Below are positions 62,840-64,000 of a stretch of 64,000 bases of DNA, one piece after another (position 1 is the first letter of the stretch; each line of letters starts with the position of its first letter). The stretch comes from Drosophila pseudoobscura (taxonomy: Eukaryota; Arthropoda; Insecta; Diptera; Drosophilidae): positions 22,649,501-22,713,500 of the forward strand of contig NC_046680.1 in assembly GCF_009870125.1 (NCBI RefSeq), written 5' to 3'. Position numbers and translations under genes: made by a program. The notes under the pieces were generated by a model. That model did no database searches and was not told the origin of the DNA. It worked only from the letters and a program-made list of their open reading frames with translations.

Positions 62840-63735
62840 GCGCCCGACGAAGCGGACCCGGGCGCCGACAATTTAGAAGAAATGGTTTGTGGCAGTTTTA
62901 AACTTTCATTCCATGTGTCCCAGTAAGTAGGTCGGTTGCCTGTGAAAGATATGGAGATAGAGCTGTTCTGTACCATCGGATACCGGATAAATTTATATTT
63001 ATATATATATATATGTATATATCATTCGAATTAAATGCCTTGCAGATCATTCTATGGGATTGGCCCCAAGGGATCGACCAAACGTCGCATCGAGGAAGAA
63101 ACACAATCAAAAATTTACTTTTCACGTCAGCACGAGGAGTCTTCAAATGTGACCTAGGCCAAGGTGCGCAATCAGGTGTGTGCTGCGTTGCGCCAGATAC
63201 GCTCCCTTGTTGGCACCATTCGCAGGAATATCCCAACACATTTGCTGGTTGTTCCATTGAACTTTGGCGAAGTTCAGAATCGCGTTTTGGGAACTTAAGG
63301 TAATAACGAATGGATAGGACACCAGGTCAGCCATTTATTGTGTATTTACTCCCCAGAAAAGCATTTTGGAGGCTCAGCTTCAGGGCATCGATGATGACCT
63401 CTTCATATATAACCAAATAACATTGGGTTCCTATGTGCTGCTGCGAATCCTGTCGCTCCAAGCTCCGCCCGTGTTGGGTACGGCTGCATTGAGGCTCCTG
63501 AGTTGCAGAGGTTCGTTTCCAAGCAACTCCTTTCCGCATCGGCTAAAAAGCTGCATATGGTAGTGCTGAAAAATCACTATCGCATGCCCCTTCAATGCCC
63601 GCGAGATACTTAAGCGATTTGGGGACTTTGACTTCGGAGCAGTCCAGTGTGGCACCGTGCACTTATGTGATTTGGCACTGACTGACAGTCGGGCTGACAC
63701 TTTCTACGCGATCAGCGGAAGTCTGAAATTCTAGC
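62840..63735 (+). pseudogene. Decayed ASCC1-like gene (KH plus 2H-phosphoesterase-like domain)
   Basis: Fragments in order match ASCC1, a subunit of the activating signal cointegrator/ALKBH3-linked repair complex: a KH piece with GPKGSTKRRIEEETQSKIYF, then AKVRNQVCAALRQIRSLVG and THLLVVPLNFGEVQNR, then LEAQLQGIDDDLF and ITLGSYVLL, and a C-terminal end REILKRFGDFDFGAVQCGTV with YAISGSLKF. Breaks: in-frame TAG at 63155-63157, TAA at 63296-63298, and frame changes near 63400-63450 and 63560-63600. An intron (62925-63045) with a GTAAGT donor and TTGCAG acceptor survives, so this is a gene decayed in place or a DNA-level copy, not a retrocopy. A functional gene using unseen exons is unlikely because the TAG falls inside a conserved domain. 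Confidence 0.72.
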
Positions 63736-64000
63736 AAGCTTCCCCCTGTAATGTGTATTCTTTGATATCTAATGATATTCTTTGTCGATAACACCAATCA
63801 CCAATCAGCACTTTTGAATCGAATGCGAGACGAAGAAACAAAGCATATCTACTATGTATGATTATCATTTTAGTTTCGCCATTCCCGCTCGTGCCGAAAT
63901 GCATAAGCAATGAGTGGTGTGGGGTACAGACCCAGGTGAATTGTTTCGAGGCAAGCACATAAATGATAAAAATTGCTAGCCACTCGCTGAACTTCATTTT
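63736..64000. other. Right edge, no feature seen
   Basis: 265 bases after the pseudogene. No reading frame, repeat or promoter motif stands out. Confidence 0.5.

Overview
The window is insect nuclear DNA, almost certainly from a Drosophila outside the melanogaster subgroup. Short introns with GT..AG ends, Drosophila core-promoter motifs and recognisable fly genes support this; the exact species cannot be read from the sequence. All exon models below come from manual splicing in which reading phase closes at every junction.

Layout, left to right: TMEM208 homologue (minus, 191-902); Pex11 (plus, 1691-2537); a Golgi-type DHHC palmitoyltransferase (plus, 2923-3956); then the giant muscle gene Stretchin-Mlck (Strn-Mlck, plus, about 4.4-46.6 kb). 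Inside one Strn-Mlck intron, on the opposite strand, lies a three-exon gene for a SWIM-like plus YqaJ/lambda-exonuclease-fold protein (37547-39038). Downstream are Cyp4aa1 (minus, tail to tail with Strn-Mlck), a 3.5 kb gene-poor gap, a secreted trypsin-like protease (51829-52611), Ars2 (plus, with two alternative last exons), an arthropod SmydA MYND/SET protein (59799-61503), a TruB/TRUB2-family pseudouridine synthase homologue (minus, 61565-62632), and a decayed ASCC1-like gene head to head with it (about 62840-63735).

Strn-Mlck holds about two thirds of the window. The longest path I can splice is 26,895 coding bases, about 8,964 residues: N-terminal Ig domains, a 14.1 kb exon, two-Ig modules one per exon, FN3/Ig domains, a myosin light chain kinase domain with a calmodulin-binding segment, and a Ser/Lys-rich tail. 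The sequence also supports shorter products: an alternative first exon with a myristoylation/palmitoylation-type N-terminus (8024), an internal TATA promoter and start (25222), an early end after the giant exon (24209), an early end after the Ig modules (33754), and a likely kinase-side transcript starting in the intron near 36.5-37.2 kb.

The most unusual structure is inside the giant exon: two arrays of a 65-residue Glu/Lys/Ala/Gln-rich repeat (16 and 11 copies), tied together by a 4,449-base-offset duplication that also copied about 1.2 kb of non-repeat coding sequence. Preceding it is a long helical region with a recurrent Pro-hydrophobic motif that I cannot assign to a known family.
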